From a virus, in the IMG/VR virus record IMGVR_UViG_3300027710_000006, positions 1-32,777 of that record: a stretch of DNA of 32,777 nucleotides; one strand, 5' to 3'. Position numbers and translations under genes: made by a program. The notes beneath the pieces are model-generated. The model was not told the origin of the DNA and did not search any database. It worked only from the letters and a program-made list of their open reading frames with translations. Below, in pieces: positions 7,238 through 16,206 of this stretch (positions are counted from its first letter, which is position 1; every line of letters begins with the position of its first letter).

Positions 7238-7483
7238 TTATGCTTTCTCTAATCCTAATTCTGCAATAACAATGTCAGAAACATAACTATTGTCAGTTCC
7301 CCAGTTTGCAAATTGCTCTTCAGTTAATGCAATGTTTCCCTCAGCTAATTGTTTGCCATCGGCATCGCACAATTTGTAATAAGTTAAACACGTTACTGCA
7401 CTGGTCTGGAATGGTAAAACTAAAACATCAATTTGTGTGATAGTTCCCAAAATTCCCGCTTTACTTGGTTTCAGTTGAATCAT
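7238..7483 (-). CDS. Small hypothetical protein upstream of the tape measure, 81 residues
   Basis: The protein starts MIQLKPSKAGILGTITQIDV and reads as a beta-rich small domain with GNIALTEEQFANWG in its second half. No catalytic motif is visible. It sits immediately upstream of the tape-measure gene, where siphoviruses usually carry tail assembly chaperones. It overlaps the 55-residue gene by 23 bases. The position is suggestive only, since its sequence looks more like a small structural or tail accessory protein than a helical chaperone. Confidence 0.65.
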   Translation of the reverse strand: MIQLKPSKAGILGTITQIDVLVLPFQTSAVTCLTYYKLCDADGKQLAEGNIALTEEQFANWGTDNSYVSDIVIAELGLEKA

Positions 7484-7628
7484 TTTTTTGTTCGTTAATA
7501 TTTAAAACTTCTTTTAATTGAATTAAAGCGTCTGCAATCATTTTTGCATCGTTTAAATTAAACACCCCTTTTTGTGTTGCAATATCAAGTCCTTGACCTA
7601 ATATTGAATAAATTTGCTCATTATTCAT
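7461..7628 (-). CDS. Small helical protein, 55 residues, first gene of the tape-measure unit
   Basis: The frame begins MNNEQIYSILGQGLDIATQK and ends NINEQKNDSTETK. The whole chain is predicted helical with an amphipathic pattern (I-Y-S-I-L, A-L-I-Q-L-K-E-V-L). It has its own TAACTTTG promoter element 4 bases before the ATG and overlaps the next gene by 23 bases. A run of seven A residues occurs in the overlap. Its position two genes before the tape measure is compatible with a tail assembly chaperone, but it is much shorter than the usual 100-150 residues. Confidence 0.7.
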   Translation of the reverse strand: MNNEQIYSILGQGLDIATQKGVFNLNDAKMIADALIQLKEVLNINEQKNDSTETK

Positions 7629-7632
7629 AATT

Positions 7633-7640
7633 CAAAGTTA
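7633..7640 (-). promoter_or_regulatory. Promoter -7 element TAACTTTG for the tape-measure unit
   Basis: Minus-strand TAACTTTG followed by AATT and ATG (7628) matches the TAnnTTTG class with a 4-base gap, again implying a leaderless transcript. It sits in the short gap after the tail-fibre gene. There is no TTTG box at the usual -33 position. Confidence 0.6.
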
Positions 7641-7649
7641 GTATTTTTT

Positions 7650-9812
7650 TTACATATTACTCATAGAGAATTTTTTCCAGATTGAACCATCAAACATACA
7701 CATGTGATTAATATCGGTGTTGTAAACCATTAACCCCGCCGCAGGTGAAGCAATACTATTTATCTCGCCCTCTCCCATTCTCGGAACTAAAAATCCTTGT
7801 GTTGTCGAATCAATTTGCATTTTAGCAGAAGCATCTACACTTGAAGTTCCAACGCCAACTCTGCCCCCGCCATTTACCAATATAACATTTTCGACAGAAT
7901 ACCAATTTAATCCAAGCACCCCGCCTTGGTCGCCTGAATCCATTAATAAATAACCGCCATCATCTGACCCCGCTTTAATATTTGTTAATCCACTTGAACG
8001 ACCTACAACAAGACCATATTCTCCACCCGCAGGGTCTAATCTTGTTGTGCCTGCTACATCTAATTTATACCCTGCATCAGTTGATTTATTAATCAAAACA
8101 TTTCCACCTGATGTAATACGCATTTTTTCAGTTAAAGCAGAATTTGATTGAGTTGTGCCAAATATTAAACTACCTGACCAACTCCCGCTTCCCTCTTTAT
8201 AACCTTGTATTTTAGCAAATGGATAAGGACTTGTCCCGCCATTACTTGCACCACCAAAAGCAATTGACCCGCCAATATTTTCAGCAAATGAATCGCTTGT
8301 AAAAATATTTACATTCCCATAAGCATCAAAAACTTTATTTGAATCTCTAATATCTAATTTAGTAGTTGGAGCAGTAGTTCCTATACCTACATTACCCGAA
8401 TTATTAATTACAAAATCAGCAGTACCCGAAGCTAATACACCATCAGCAGCAAAAGAAGGGTCTGTTGTAGCGTTTGTTGAGCGAACTATTGCAAATTTTG
8501 TAGCATCTAAAGCATTTGTTAGCATAAACCTTTTAGCACTTGCAGTATATTCGTTATTAGCACTTAAAATTAAGTTACCATAAGAACCATAAAACAAAGC
8601 ACCACTTTGTAAAGATGCACCACTTATTCTTGTTGTATAACCATTTGCAGTTACATTAGTAGCTTGATTCCCTAAATCTGTGTTGCCTAAAACTGATAGC
8701 TTTTGTGTTGGAGCAGTTGTTCCGATTCCGACATTACCCGCAGATGTGATACGCATTCTTTCGTTATCATTTGTTCCAAATACTAATGGCTTGTTTTCTT
8801 TTACTCCTAAAAATATACCATCAAGAGAAGCATTAGGGTTAATTACTGCCGTTCTTGTTCCATCTGATACTTCAAATTTATAAGCAGGAGTAGTAGTTCC
8901 TATTCCTACATTACCACTTGCTTTTAAAATTAAAGGATAACCAGAACCTAAATATGTATCTACTGCCGTAGTTGGAGCAATATAAACATTATCATTATGT
9001 ATAGCTAATAATCTTAAAGCAACACTACCCGCTTCAATATCTAATATTTGTCTACTACTTGTATCTGTTGTATTTGTATTTTTAATTGTGCTAATTAATG
9101 TACTATTAGATGAACGGCTTACAGTTAAATCCCCACCCGTAGTTACCGAAGAAGCAAAAGTTGCTGCACCTGTTGTAGCAATACTTAAAGCATCAGCTGT
9201 TCCATCATAAATACGAAATATGTTTCCTGTATTGTAAATTTGAAAGTCTGTTTCACTACTTCTTGAGCCAACAACAATAGAACCATAAGCAGATGTTTCT
9301 AATCTTAATTGACCATAACTTGATACATTCCCAGTTGCCGTTACCGAAGAAGAAAAAGTTGCTGCACCCGTTGCCCTTGCAAATGATAATGGAGCATCAA
9401 TAAAAGTTCCCGCATCATTATATCTTCTTATTGCTAAATCTGCTCCCGCATTTGCGCCACTTTCAGTCCCATCCACACGAAATGCCCATCGAGGCAAATT
9501 CCCACTTCTGAATGAAAAGATTTTTGCAATCGAAGCATTTGCAGACATGATAAAACGATTAATCGCAGTTGTCGTTTCAGTTCCTTGATTTGTGCCGTCA
9601 TCAAAAAACGCACTATTGCCAATCGTTGACGATGCCGTAAACTTTGGCAGTCTGTTAATTGTGCCACTTCCCTCAACGCCAGACGCATTGCCTAAATTGG
9701 CAATGTCCTGCGCAGTTATTCGTTTAGTTGTGCCAGTTTGCACAATAGGGACTATTTCGAGTCCCGTTAAAGCACTACCCGCAGGCAGTTGACTAATTTT
9801 TTTCTTTGCCAT
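7650..9812 (-). CDS. Tail fibre / receptor-binding protein with GIGT repeats
   Basis: This 720-residue protein begins MAKKKISQLPAGSALTGLEI, an N-terminal attachment segment often seen on Bacteroidota phage fibres. The body is low-complexity beta-rich sequence (S, G, T, N, A). A repeat of the form S-G-N-V-G-I-G-T-T-x-P-x-x-K-L occurs at about residues 299-313, 358-372 and 472-486, with degenerate copies at 569-585 and 650-665. A second repeat, (A/T)TGAATF(A/S)SSVT, occurs at 148-158 and 213-223. Such repeats form trimeric beta-solenoid stalks. The C-terminus (MGEGEINSIASPAAGLMVYNTD) resembles a small chaperone-free tip; no S74 peptidase motif is seen. It probably contacts the host surface. Confidence 0.8.
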   Translation of the reverse strand: MAKKKISQLPAGSALTGLEIVPIVQTGTTKRITAQDIANLGNASGVEGSGTINRLPKFTASSTIGNSAFFDDGTNQGTETTTAINRFIMSANASIAKIFSFRSGNLPRWAFRVDGTESGANAGADLAIRRYNDAGTFIDAPLSFARATGAATFSSSVTATGNVSSYGQLRLETSAYGSIVVGSRSSETDFQIYNTGNIFRIYDGTADALSIATTGAATFASSVTTGGDLTVSRSSNSTLISTIKNTNTTDTSSRQILDIEAGSVALRLLAIHNDNVYIAPTTAVDTYLGSGYPLILKASGNVGIGTTTPAYKFEVSDGTRTAVINPNASLDGIFLGVKENKPLVFGTNDNERMRITSAGNVGIGTTAPTQKLSVLGNTDLGNQATNVTANGYTTRISGASLQSGALFYGSYGNLILSANNEYTASAKRFMLTNALDATKFAIVRSTNATTDPSFAADGVLASGTADFVINNSGNVGIGTTAPTTKLDIRDSNKVFDAYGNVNIFTSDSFAENIGGSIAFGGASNGGTSPYPFAKIQGYKEGSGSWSGSLIFGTTQSNSALTEKMRITSGGNVLINKSTDAGYKLDVAGTTRLDPAGGEYGLVVGRSSGLTNIKAGSDDGGYLLMDSGDQGGVLGLNWYSVENVILVNGGGRVGVGTSSVDASAKMQIDSTTQGFLVPRMGEGEINSIASPAAGLMVYNTDINHMCMFDGSIWKKFSMSNM

Positions 9813-9816
9813 TTTT

Positions 9817-12024
9817 TTATATTATTATGTCGTTATTGTTTTCAGTTATTATATCTTCTAAAATTTCAGTGTCTAAATATGTGAACTCTTCAACTGGCTC
9901 AATTGCTCCAAATGTGTCTGGTGTCCTCTCTAAGACGCCAACGTTTATTAATTCAACCTTTGTCAGACCTAATGAATTTGGATTGTAATCAATGATTCTG
10001 TTAAGCCTAAAAATTGCGCTAAAATACGAAATATACCAGAGTTCTGAAAAATCCAATTCAGTAATATCTTTACTACTGAGTTTAAAATATGCCGTAACTT
10101 GCGCAGAGACCGAAAGCGAGTCAATTGCTTGCTTGTAATATCTGTCAATTAAATTGCCTTGCGTCATCGTTACAATGTCTGGCGTTGAAAAACTTAGATT
10201 CATGTTATATGAATCAATCCCAGTTTCATTATATAATTGTTTCTGGAAATAGCACAATGGTAAATTGCCAACATTGCCAACATTCTCAATGTATATCTGG
10301 CTAAATGCCCCATCCGATAAAGTGTCAATTGTAACCAGTCCGCCATTTATTAAAATTCTCGGTTCTTTTTGCGTGTTTTTAATTGTTGGTTCAGCCGCAT
10401 CTAACATCGTTGTGATATTTATATAATTTGGCGAGTCTCCTTTAAAAGATTTTTCAATAATAGTCGGACAAAATCCAACCTCTCCAATCAATGATGCGTC
10501 TCCTTGCTTTGTTAAATAGTATTGCCCATCGCCAAACTTGTAAGGTTGCTGATATGTTTGTTTTAAGTCATAACGAATGCTCCAAAAGTCATTATCGTCA
10601 TGCTTATATCTAAAATCATATTTGCGACTAAAGTTTGTCGGCTGATAATTGATAATCGGAGCAGGCGTCAAACTTAATTTCTGGCTAAAATCTTTTTGTC
10701 TGTTATTCTGATAATATTGGTCGTAAGTAAAAATTTCGACCACGCCAGTATTGTCATTCACAAACACAATCCAATTAAACATCTTATAGCACCATTGAAA
10801 CAAATCAATTTGCTTTATTGGCGGCAAGTTTGGTGCAATTTCAGCCGTTTCGCCATAAACAATATTCAAAATATCGTCTGCATTTCTTTGCTTTGGACGC
10901 ACGATAAACCTACAATCATAAATTTCCAATGCTCCAGTTGCAAAAGGCCTAACAATGTTTAGTCTAAATTTTTCAGTGTCAGCAATAAAGCCAGTCGCAA
11001 ACAAACTAAAATCAACTCCAAATTGAGAATTCAATCTGTTTGGAAATGTTTTTGAATCAATTGAGCGCCAATCGCCCAAAGCATTGTCGAATTGTTCTAA
11101 ACTGGCAACAAAATTCCATCCCACTGGATATGTGTCGCTCGGCGTTTTATATTTAACACTTATTAAAACTTCAAATCTTTGATTTCCATTTGCAGTGTAC
11201 TCATCCACGCTCCATTGACTTAGATTATCGTTTATTGTAATCGGAAATGGAATAATATTGTCTCCAGTTGCAGAAACAGAATAGGCAGTGTTTGCCCTTG
11301 TGCCATAAAAACCAAAATTGGTTGTTAAAAAGTCATCTGAATGGATAAACTGCGCATTGCTAAACGGAATTAATAATTTGCTTGTATTATAGTCATCAAA
11401 AAACGTGGTGCTTAATGTATAGCCATTGTCGTTGCAAATCTGTTTAATTGCACGCTTTAAATATAGCGCAGGATATAAATCTGTTAATTTTATTGGCGGA
11501 GTTTCGCCCCCACTCAATGGGTCTAATGTTTGGAATTGACCATAATCAATTACTGGATAAAAATAATCCGCAGGAACGCCCGCAGGATAAGTGCCATTCC
11601 ATGTGTCAATAATTGTCTCATTGTAAACATGGTCTAAGTCATCCAGATTTAATTCGGTTAACATCTTTTCGCCAAATACATCTTTAAGTTTGCTCAACTC
11701 AGCAAAAGCATAAAAAGAAATTGTGTCGCTCGTTACTTCTGTAAGCCTGCAAAGGCCATTGAATAATACTTGGCTATTTTTTTGAATGCGAATTTTTCTT
11801 TGTGCGTATTTATCAAAAGCATTTTTTGCATTGATATTGAAAGCAAATCCGAATATTTTATCGTTTTGTTTTGTTCTGGGAATGACAATTGTTTTAGTCT
11901 TAGACCCCGAACGTCTATTTAAGTCCTTAATATCAATCAATTCATAAGTGGTCGGAATTAAAATAGCTTTGTCGCCCAACTCCAATTGATATAAATCGTC
12001 AATTATAATTTCTGTATATTCCAT
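9817..12024 (-). CDS. Large tail-tip / baseplate hub-like protein
   Basis: A 735-residue, beta-rich protein with many aromatic and asparagine residues and no signal peptide. The N-terminal 100 residues (ELIDIKDLNRRSG, then KIFGFAFNIN) form a compact domain typical of large tail proteins that follow distal-tail genes in Bacteroidota phages. The rest carries several carbohydrate-binding-like beta segments but no catalytic motif that I can name. It lies between two other tail proteins and the fibre gene and starts immediately at the stop of the upstream gene. Its role as hub or host-contact protein is inferred from size and order. Confidence 0.6.
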   Translation of the reverse strand: MEYTEIIIDDLYQLELGDKAILIPTTYELIDIKDLNRRSGSKTKTIVIPRTKQNDKIFGFAFNINAKNAFDKYAQRKIRIQKNSQVLFNGLCRLTEVTSDTISFYAFAELSKLKDVFGEKMLTELNLDDLDHVYNETIIDTWNGTYPAGVPADYFYPVIDYGQFQTLDPLSGGETPPIKLTDLYPALYLKRAIKQICNDNGYTLSTTFFDDYNTSKLLIPFSNAQFIHSDDFLTTNFGFYGTRANTAYSVSATGDNIIPFPITINDNLSQWSVDEYTANGNQRFEVLISVKYKTPSDTYPVGWNFVASLEQFDNALGDWRSIDSKTFPNRLNSQFGVDFSLFATGFIADTEKFRLNIVRPFATGALEIYDCRFIVRPKQRNADDILNIVYGETAEIAPNLPPIKQIDLFQWCYKMFNWIVFVNDNTGVVEIFTYDQYYQNNRQKDFSQKLSLTPAPIINYQPTNFSRKYDFRYKHDDNDFWSIRYDLKQTYQQPYKFGDGQYYLTKQGDASLIGEVGFCPTIIEKSFKGDSPNYINITTMLDAAEPTIKNTQKEPRILINGGLVTIDTLSDGAFSQIYIENVGNVGNLPLCYFQKQLYNETGIDSYNMNLSFSTPDIVTMTQGNLIDRYYKQAIDSLSVSAQVTAYFKLSSKDITELDFSELWYISYFSAIFRLNRIIDYNPNSLGLTKVELINVGVLERTPDTFGAIEPVEEFTYLDTEILEDIITENNNDIII

Positions 12025-12831
12025 TTATCGTGTTTGGATGTTAATTGGGAACGCATATTCAAATTGGAACTTTACAATAAAATCTTTTGACCATGTATCG
12101 TAAACAACAGATGAATTTTTGACATTCACTGGGACATAAGTCAAATCGTTCACAACGTAAACATCAATTGAGTCAATCAATTCACGTTTTAACCAGTCTG
12201 CCGTTTCTTTTGTGTCAACTCTGGTTGCTAAACTTAGCGACTCAACAGACGAATGCGAGCGATAGCCATTGATTCTATTTGGGGACTCAAAGTTTGTTGC
12301 CATGCTAAACTCAATTGGATTCTCACGTCTAACATTGATTGCAGTTTCTTGCCCCGCAGTGAACATAAAGCTATCATAACCGCCCAACTTGTTTAACCAG
12401 TTTACTTGTTTCTCATTACAATAAGCGTTCTGGTCTCTAATATAAAAACGTTCCTCAGTAATTGACACGCCGCCCACTGCTCTAATTATTCGCACTCTCA
12501 TTTTAACCGCCAATGGATTGACTCCAGTCCAATTAACTGGAATAGCGTTGTGATATAATGTTAAACTTGAATAGTATAGATTGTTTGTTGTTTCCGATAA
12601 TAACGTTCCACTTGCATTATAATAAGAATACTGAGCAGATGCAACAAAATTGGTATCATTACAAAGGAAATAAAGCGCAGACAATTCATTTTCTGTTAAT
12701 ACCTTAGTCAATGGCGCTTCGGTTAAAAACTTCTTGCCAGTTACGCCAGAATCATTTAACAGATAGTCTGTCATGTCATTTGTTACGTTATATTGCAACG
12801 CTGCATTGGATGTATAATAGTTCGTTGGCAT
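12025..12831 (-). CDS. Putative tail-tip structural protein, 268 residues
   Basis: A beta-rich protein with no recognised motif. It has several N/S/T-rich strands and a conserved-looking PIEFSMATNFESPNR segment around residues 171-185, and ends with YAFPINIQTR. It follows the putative distal tail protein after 3 bases and abuts the large hub-like gene, so all three are probably made together and assembled at the tail tip. The function is inferred from order only. Confidence 0.5.
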   Translation of the reverse strand: MPTNYYTSNAALQYNVTNDMTDYLLNDSGVTGKKFLTEAPLTKVLTENELSALYFLCNDTNFVASAQYSYYNASGTLLSETTNNLYYSSLTLYHNAIPVNWTGVNPLAVKMRVRIIRAVGGVSITEERFYIRDQNAYCNEKQVNWLNKLGGYDSFMFTAGQETAINVRRENPIEFSMATNFESPNRINGYRSHSSVESLSLATRVDTKETADWLKRELIDSIDVYVVNDLTYVPVNVKNSSVVYDTWSKDFIVKFQFEYAFPINIQTR

Positions 12832-12834
12832 ATC

Positions 12835-13494
12835 TTATAAGTCGCTTGGTGTTGTCTCTTCATACTCGGCCTCGTTTCCAACTGGATTATCAAAGCCCTC
12901 AGCATAAGAAATATAATATCTAATATATGATTTTAAATTGTTCTGGATAATTGGCGGCGATACTAATGGAAACAAGTCTCCAGATATTACATCGGTAACC
13001 ACGTTACACTCAGAATTATAATCTTTTAGGATGTCAGCCACATCAATAATGAAATAACAATAACCAGAAACAAATGTGGGCTTTAAAGTTAGTTTTGCAA
13101 GTTCCTCAAAACCATTGTCGCAATAGTTAAATCCAAATACTCGAATCACTGCGTTGTAATTTCTTAGATATTTATAAAACCAAAGTTGACCAACTCCAGA
13201 ACCAACAAAAGGTGCATTAATTGTAATATTGCTTTCGTTTACTTCTGTAACAAGCCAAACGCCATTATATGCCTCAACGCCTGCATTCTGTGAAACTTTA
13301 ATAAAATCGCCAACTAAAAGAGTATTGCCATCAAAATTTAATTGCAAATATCCATTGTTATTTACTTGACCAAATTCCACCTCAATTTCTGCTCCGATTG
13401 TATAGTCAGAACGAACATCCGAATTAAATTCAAAACGCACTGGATTATAAACGGCCGTATTTAAACTCGGCTCAACTTCAATAGTTAAACTCAT
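12835..13494 (-). CDS. Putative distal tail structural protein, 219 residues
   Basis: A beta-rich protein beginning MSLTIEVEPSLNTAVYNPVR. It contains FIKVSQNAGVEAYNGVWLVTEV (split by a loop near residue 90), a GVGQLWFYKYLRNY segment, and an acidic C-terminus. I chose ATG at 13494 rather than the in-frame TTG at 13521, because the first gives a normal start and a 17-base overlap with the upstream gene. It follows tail completion genes and precedes the larger tail-tip genes, so a distal tail (Dit-like) role is plausible but not proved by motifs. Confidence 0.5.
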   Translation of the reverse strand: MSLTIEVEPSLNTAVYNPVRFEFNSDVRSDYTIGAEIEVEFGQVNNNGYLQLNFDGNTLLVGDFIKVSQNAGVEAYNGVWLVTEVNESNITINAPFVGSGVGQLWFYKYLRNYNAVIRVFGFNYCDNGFEELAKLTLKPTFVSGYCYFIIDVADILKDYNSECNVVTDVISGDLFPLVSPPIIQNNLKSYIRYYISYAEGFDNPVGNEAEYEETTPSDL

Positions 13495-13939
13495 TATTAA
13501 AATAGTTTTGTATGTCCTCAAATACCGCTTTATTTATTGCGGCCTCAAAATTTGGAATTGTTTTGTCAACGTAAAAATTCCCCTTATATCCCTCTTTATG
13601 TATTTTCCTTGTAACCAAAAACGCTTGCTCTGCCTTTGTTAATTTCTTGCCTTTTGAGCCGTCTTTTTTATCTGGCGCATACCAATCTGGCAACTTGTTA
13701 ACCCACTCATCAATCTTTGGCCTAACTAATGCAGGATAATTCCCCTCTTTTGTAATTCCTCTGCCTTTATTCTGCCAGTACCAATAATCATTCGCCATAA
13801 TAGCAACTTGACTTCTGGTGTTTTCTGTTGTCAAAACAACTTCATGCGAGTCAGCCAATGTCCCCGCTTTATTCAATGCAGTTACAAGCGCCTCATTCAG
13901 CTTGTTAAATTCAGCCAGTGTGTTCGTTAAATCTATCAT
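13478..13939 (-). CDS. Putative tail completion / neck protein, HK97 gp10-like
   Basis: A 153-residue protein. It has a helical N-terminus, a central YWYWQNKGRGI motif, and a later lysine-rich PDKKDGSKGKKLTKAEQAF segment followed by a C-terminal helix. The pattern of a W-x-N-x-G-x-G turn after a strand, then 'P-x-x-x-x-A' helices, recalls HK97 gp10-type head-tail joining proteins. It starts by ATGA overlap with the upstream gene and precedes tail-tip genes. The family assignment is tentative. Confidence 0.5.
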   Translation of the reverse strand: MIDLTNTLAEFNKLNEALVTALNKAGTLADSHEVVLTTENTRSQVAIMANDYWYWQNKGRGITKEGNYPALVRPKIDEWVNKLPDWYAPDKKDGSKGKKLTKAEQAFLVTRKIHKEGYKGNFYVDKTIPNFEAAINKAVFEDIQNYFNNEFNY

Positions 13940-14379
13940 GCAAATAAATCACAACATAAACTTGAATCAATTGGCAACGTTACCGATACCGCAACCGACC
14001 AACCATAATGCACATTGTCTTGTTTTTTATTAATCATTGTTGCTTGTCCAAATGTCATTGCGTCTCTCTCTAAGTCTTCGTTTTCTATTTGCATTGACTG
14101 GATATATCCAACCATGATTTTATTTAACTGGTCAAAATGATTATTGATTTTTGATTGCTTATCTGTAAGCGAGCCAGACGTTAGAAATTGCAAGTTAAAT
14201 GAATACGTCTGCGACACAATAATGTTATTTGTCGAGTTGTTAGTTACGCTCAAAGGAAATAGCATCCAGATAAGCGGATATTTTATGTCCGATTGCGAAT
14301 TCAACTCGTTAAACGTTCCATTGCCGAAAGCATAAGTCTGCTCGGCTTTAGTCTTGAATATTTCTATTAATTTGTTCAC
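13936..14379 (-). CDS. Putative tail terminator / completion protein, 147 residues
   Basis: This small alpha/beta protein begins MNKLIEIFKTKAEQTYAFGN. It has PLIWMLFPLS near residue 35, a QTYSFNLQFL strand, and a helix from about residue 75 (KINNHFDQLNKIMVGYI). Helix-strand-strand-helix-strand order and size fit tail terminator proteins (lambda gpU fold) found just upstream of gp10-like genes, but there is no strict motif. It overlaps its upstream neighbour by 32 bases and couples to the next gene by ATGA. Confidence 0.45.
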   Translation of the reverse strand: MNKLIEIFKTKAEQTYAFGNGTFNELNSQSDIKYPLIWMLFPLSVTNNSTNNIIVSQTYSFNLQFLTSGSLTDKQSKINNHFDQLNKIMVGYIQSMQIENEDLERDAMTFGQATMINKKQDNVHYGWSVAVSVTLPIDSSLCCDLFA

Positions 14380-15082
14380 GCCTTAATTTTTCTAAGTTTT
14401 GCAAATAGGTTCTTTCAATCTTTTTGTAAGTTAAAAACGTATATGCTTCTGCAACGCTCGTTTTGCTTACCGCTTCAATGTCTTTGTAAACGCCGTCTGC
14501 CAGTTGCACCAATGTGCCATATCCGCCAAACTGATTAAGACTTTGAACTCCCGCTTCCAATTGAATGTCCTCTAATTCGCTCTCAAACAAAGGTAAGAAT
14601 TTATTGTGCATATCTGCAAACTGCTCATTCACTTTGTTTTGGTAAAAAAGTGCAACAGATGCGGGCAAGTTTAAATATTCTAAATATCGTTTATTTGTTC
14701 TGGTGTCATAGTTATAATCGCCAGTCTCTAACAAGCATAAAAATGGCAATGCTTTCCATTCGCAATCTTTAAATTCAGCAATGGTTGCTTTCCAGTCTTC
14801 AAATTGTCCAATCGGACAAGCCATGATTTCGTATAAATCCAAACGCTCACCAACCATAAGCACCTCGCCATTGACTAACATCTGAGCCAACTGAGTCAAC
14901 TCTAATTTTCCCTCTAAACTAATTTTGTCGTAAATGTCTGGAGTGATTCCAGATATAAGCATGACCGCCTCGTTGTATTTTTCCTCATGCAATAAGTTTT
15001 GCAAGTCAATAAAATGCCTCAATGTGATTTCGTCCAACTGAGTTGGGAATTGATATTCTTTGTCAACGTTAATTAAAACCAT
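14348..15082 (-). CDS. Hypothetical virion-region protein, 244 residues
   Basis: I do not recognise this protein. It is acidic and largely helical, starts MVLINVDKEYQFPTQLDEIT, and contains a conserved-looking CPIGQFEDWKATIAEFKDCEW segment near residues 109-129. The C-terminal helix is basic (KIERTYLQNLEKLRREQINR). It directly follows the large terminase gene (10-base overlap), the place where a portal gene would be expected, but it shows none of the portal features that the 28131-29564 gene has. It may be a tail assembly or chaperone-like protein. Confidence 0.55.
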   Translation of the reverse strand: MVLINVDKEYQFPTQLDEITLRHFIDLQNLLHEEKYNEAVMLISGITPDIYDKISLEGKLELTQLAQMLVNGEVLMVGERLDLYEIMACPIGQFEDWKATIAEFKDCEWKALPFLCLLETGDYNYDTRTNKRYLEYLNLPASVALFYQNKVNEQFADMHNKFLPLFESELEDIQLEAGVQSLNQFGGYGTLVQLADGVYKDIEAVSKTSVAEAYTFLTYKKIERTYLQNLEKLRREQINRNIQD

Positions 15083-16206
15083 GATATTTTTTTAGTATTT
15101 GATTTTGTGCCATTGAATATTCCGTATCTGGCAGCATCGCAAAAGTCATCATTGAATTTGACTGGCTCGTCAATTGCTTTGCCGTTCTTATCTGTTTTCC
15201 ATTTATAGGTTTTGAATTCTTTAACGCCATTTGGAGAGTCAACCAGAATGATTGGCTTTGATTTTAGTGTATTTATTCCGTCTTTAACCGATTTATCCGC
15301 ACTAAAGACGTTAAATCCCGCCCTATAAAGTTCCTCGATTGTATCTGGTCTCGCAGCATCGGCAAATATTTCCTTTTGACCAATGTTTAATTTCTGCATT
15401 TTAGCTATTAAGTCAGCCGTTGTCAATCCGCTTTCATAAATAACCTCTTCCAGATAAAATTTGCTTTCGTCCCATCCACATTTGACCAGTGTCGTTGGAT
15501 GGTTATATCCAAAGTCCAAGCCATAAACAAACTCCACATCTGGGAAACTATTCCCAATCGTCCAGTTGCGGTAAATAAGCCCCTCAATTCGTCCAGTGAT
15601 TCCCCTTGCATAGACTTTCCACAATTCAATGTCGATGTCTTTGAGCGCCTCGATTTCGGCTCTATTCTCATTTGGCACAAAGGGATTGTTTCTGTGGTCG
15701 GAATAAATAAACTTTGCGGTCGGATTGTTCAAATAGTCCTCATGCACCCAGAATTCAGCGTCTGGATTGAAATCAATAAATGCTTTTTTCTTTGTTCTAA
15801 GCAATAGTTGCTTTGCAATCTGTCTGTCAATACCATTCGCCTCGTTTAAAAACAAATAGTCTCGCTTTCCAGACTTAGCATCCTGCGAATTGTCATAAGA
15901 CTTAAACTCAATGGTTGAGCCATTGATAAATTTGTATATCCTATCTGATTTATTATACTCTGAAATCTGCGCATCAATGACTGGATTGTCTGAGACAATG
16001 TTTTGAAAGTCTCTAAGCGCTCCCGCTTTAAGATTCGGAATGTCCTGACCTACTATTGTTGTCAATGAGTTTGCGTCAGTCAATGCAAAATAGGCAATTG
16101 CTTGCAAAATAGAATAGGTTTTGCCAGACCATGTCCCGCCCTGATTAACAATTATCTTTGTATCTGCGGTGATGTTAGCTTCAAATAACTCAGTTGTCTC
16201 AAACAT
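15073..16206 (-). CDS. terL: Large terminase subunit (packaging ATPase-nuclease)
   Basis: A 377-residue packaging motor. Walker A is at GGTWSGKTYS (23-32) and Walker B at YLFLNEAN (117-124), the LNEA ending being typical of terminases. A coupling motif F-I-D-F-N-P (143-148) is present. The RNase H-like nuclease has YGLDFGYNHPT (228-238, D231), FADAARPD (281-288, D283) and DDFCDAARYG (353-362). All three acidic clusters are present, so it should be an active headful or cohesive-end packaging enzyme. It is a little shorter than the usual 400-450 residues, mainly at the N-terminus. It overlaps the small subunit gene by 8 bases. Confidence 0.95.
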   Translation of the reverse strand: MFETTELFEANITADTKIIVNQGGTWSGKTYSILQAIAYFALTDANSLTTIVGQDIPNLKAGALRDFQNIVSDNPVIDAQISEYNKSDRIYKFINGSTIEFKSYDNSQDAKSGKRDYLFLNEANGIDRQIAKQLLLRTKKKAFIDFNPDAEFWVHEDYLNNPTAKFIYSDHRNNPFVPNENRAEIEALKDIDIELWKVYARGITGRIEGLIYRNWTIGNSFPDVEFVYGLDFGYNHPTTLVKCGWDESKFYLEEVIYESGLTTADLIAKMQKLNIGQKEIFADAARPDTIEELYRAGFNVFSADKSVKDGINTLKSKPIILVDSPNGVKEFKTYKWKTDKNGKAIDEPVKFNDDFCDAARYGIFNGTKSNTKKISWF

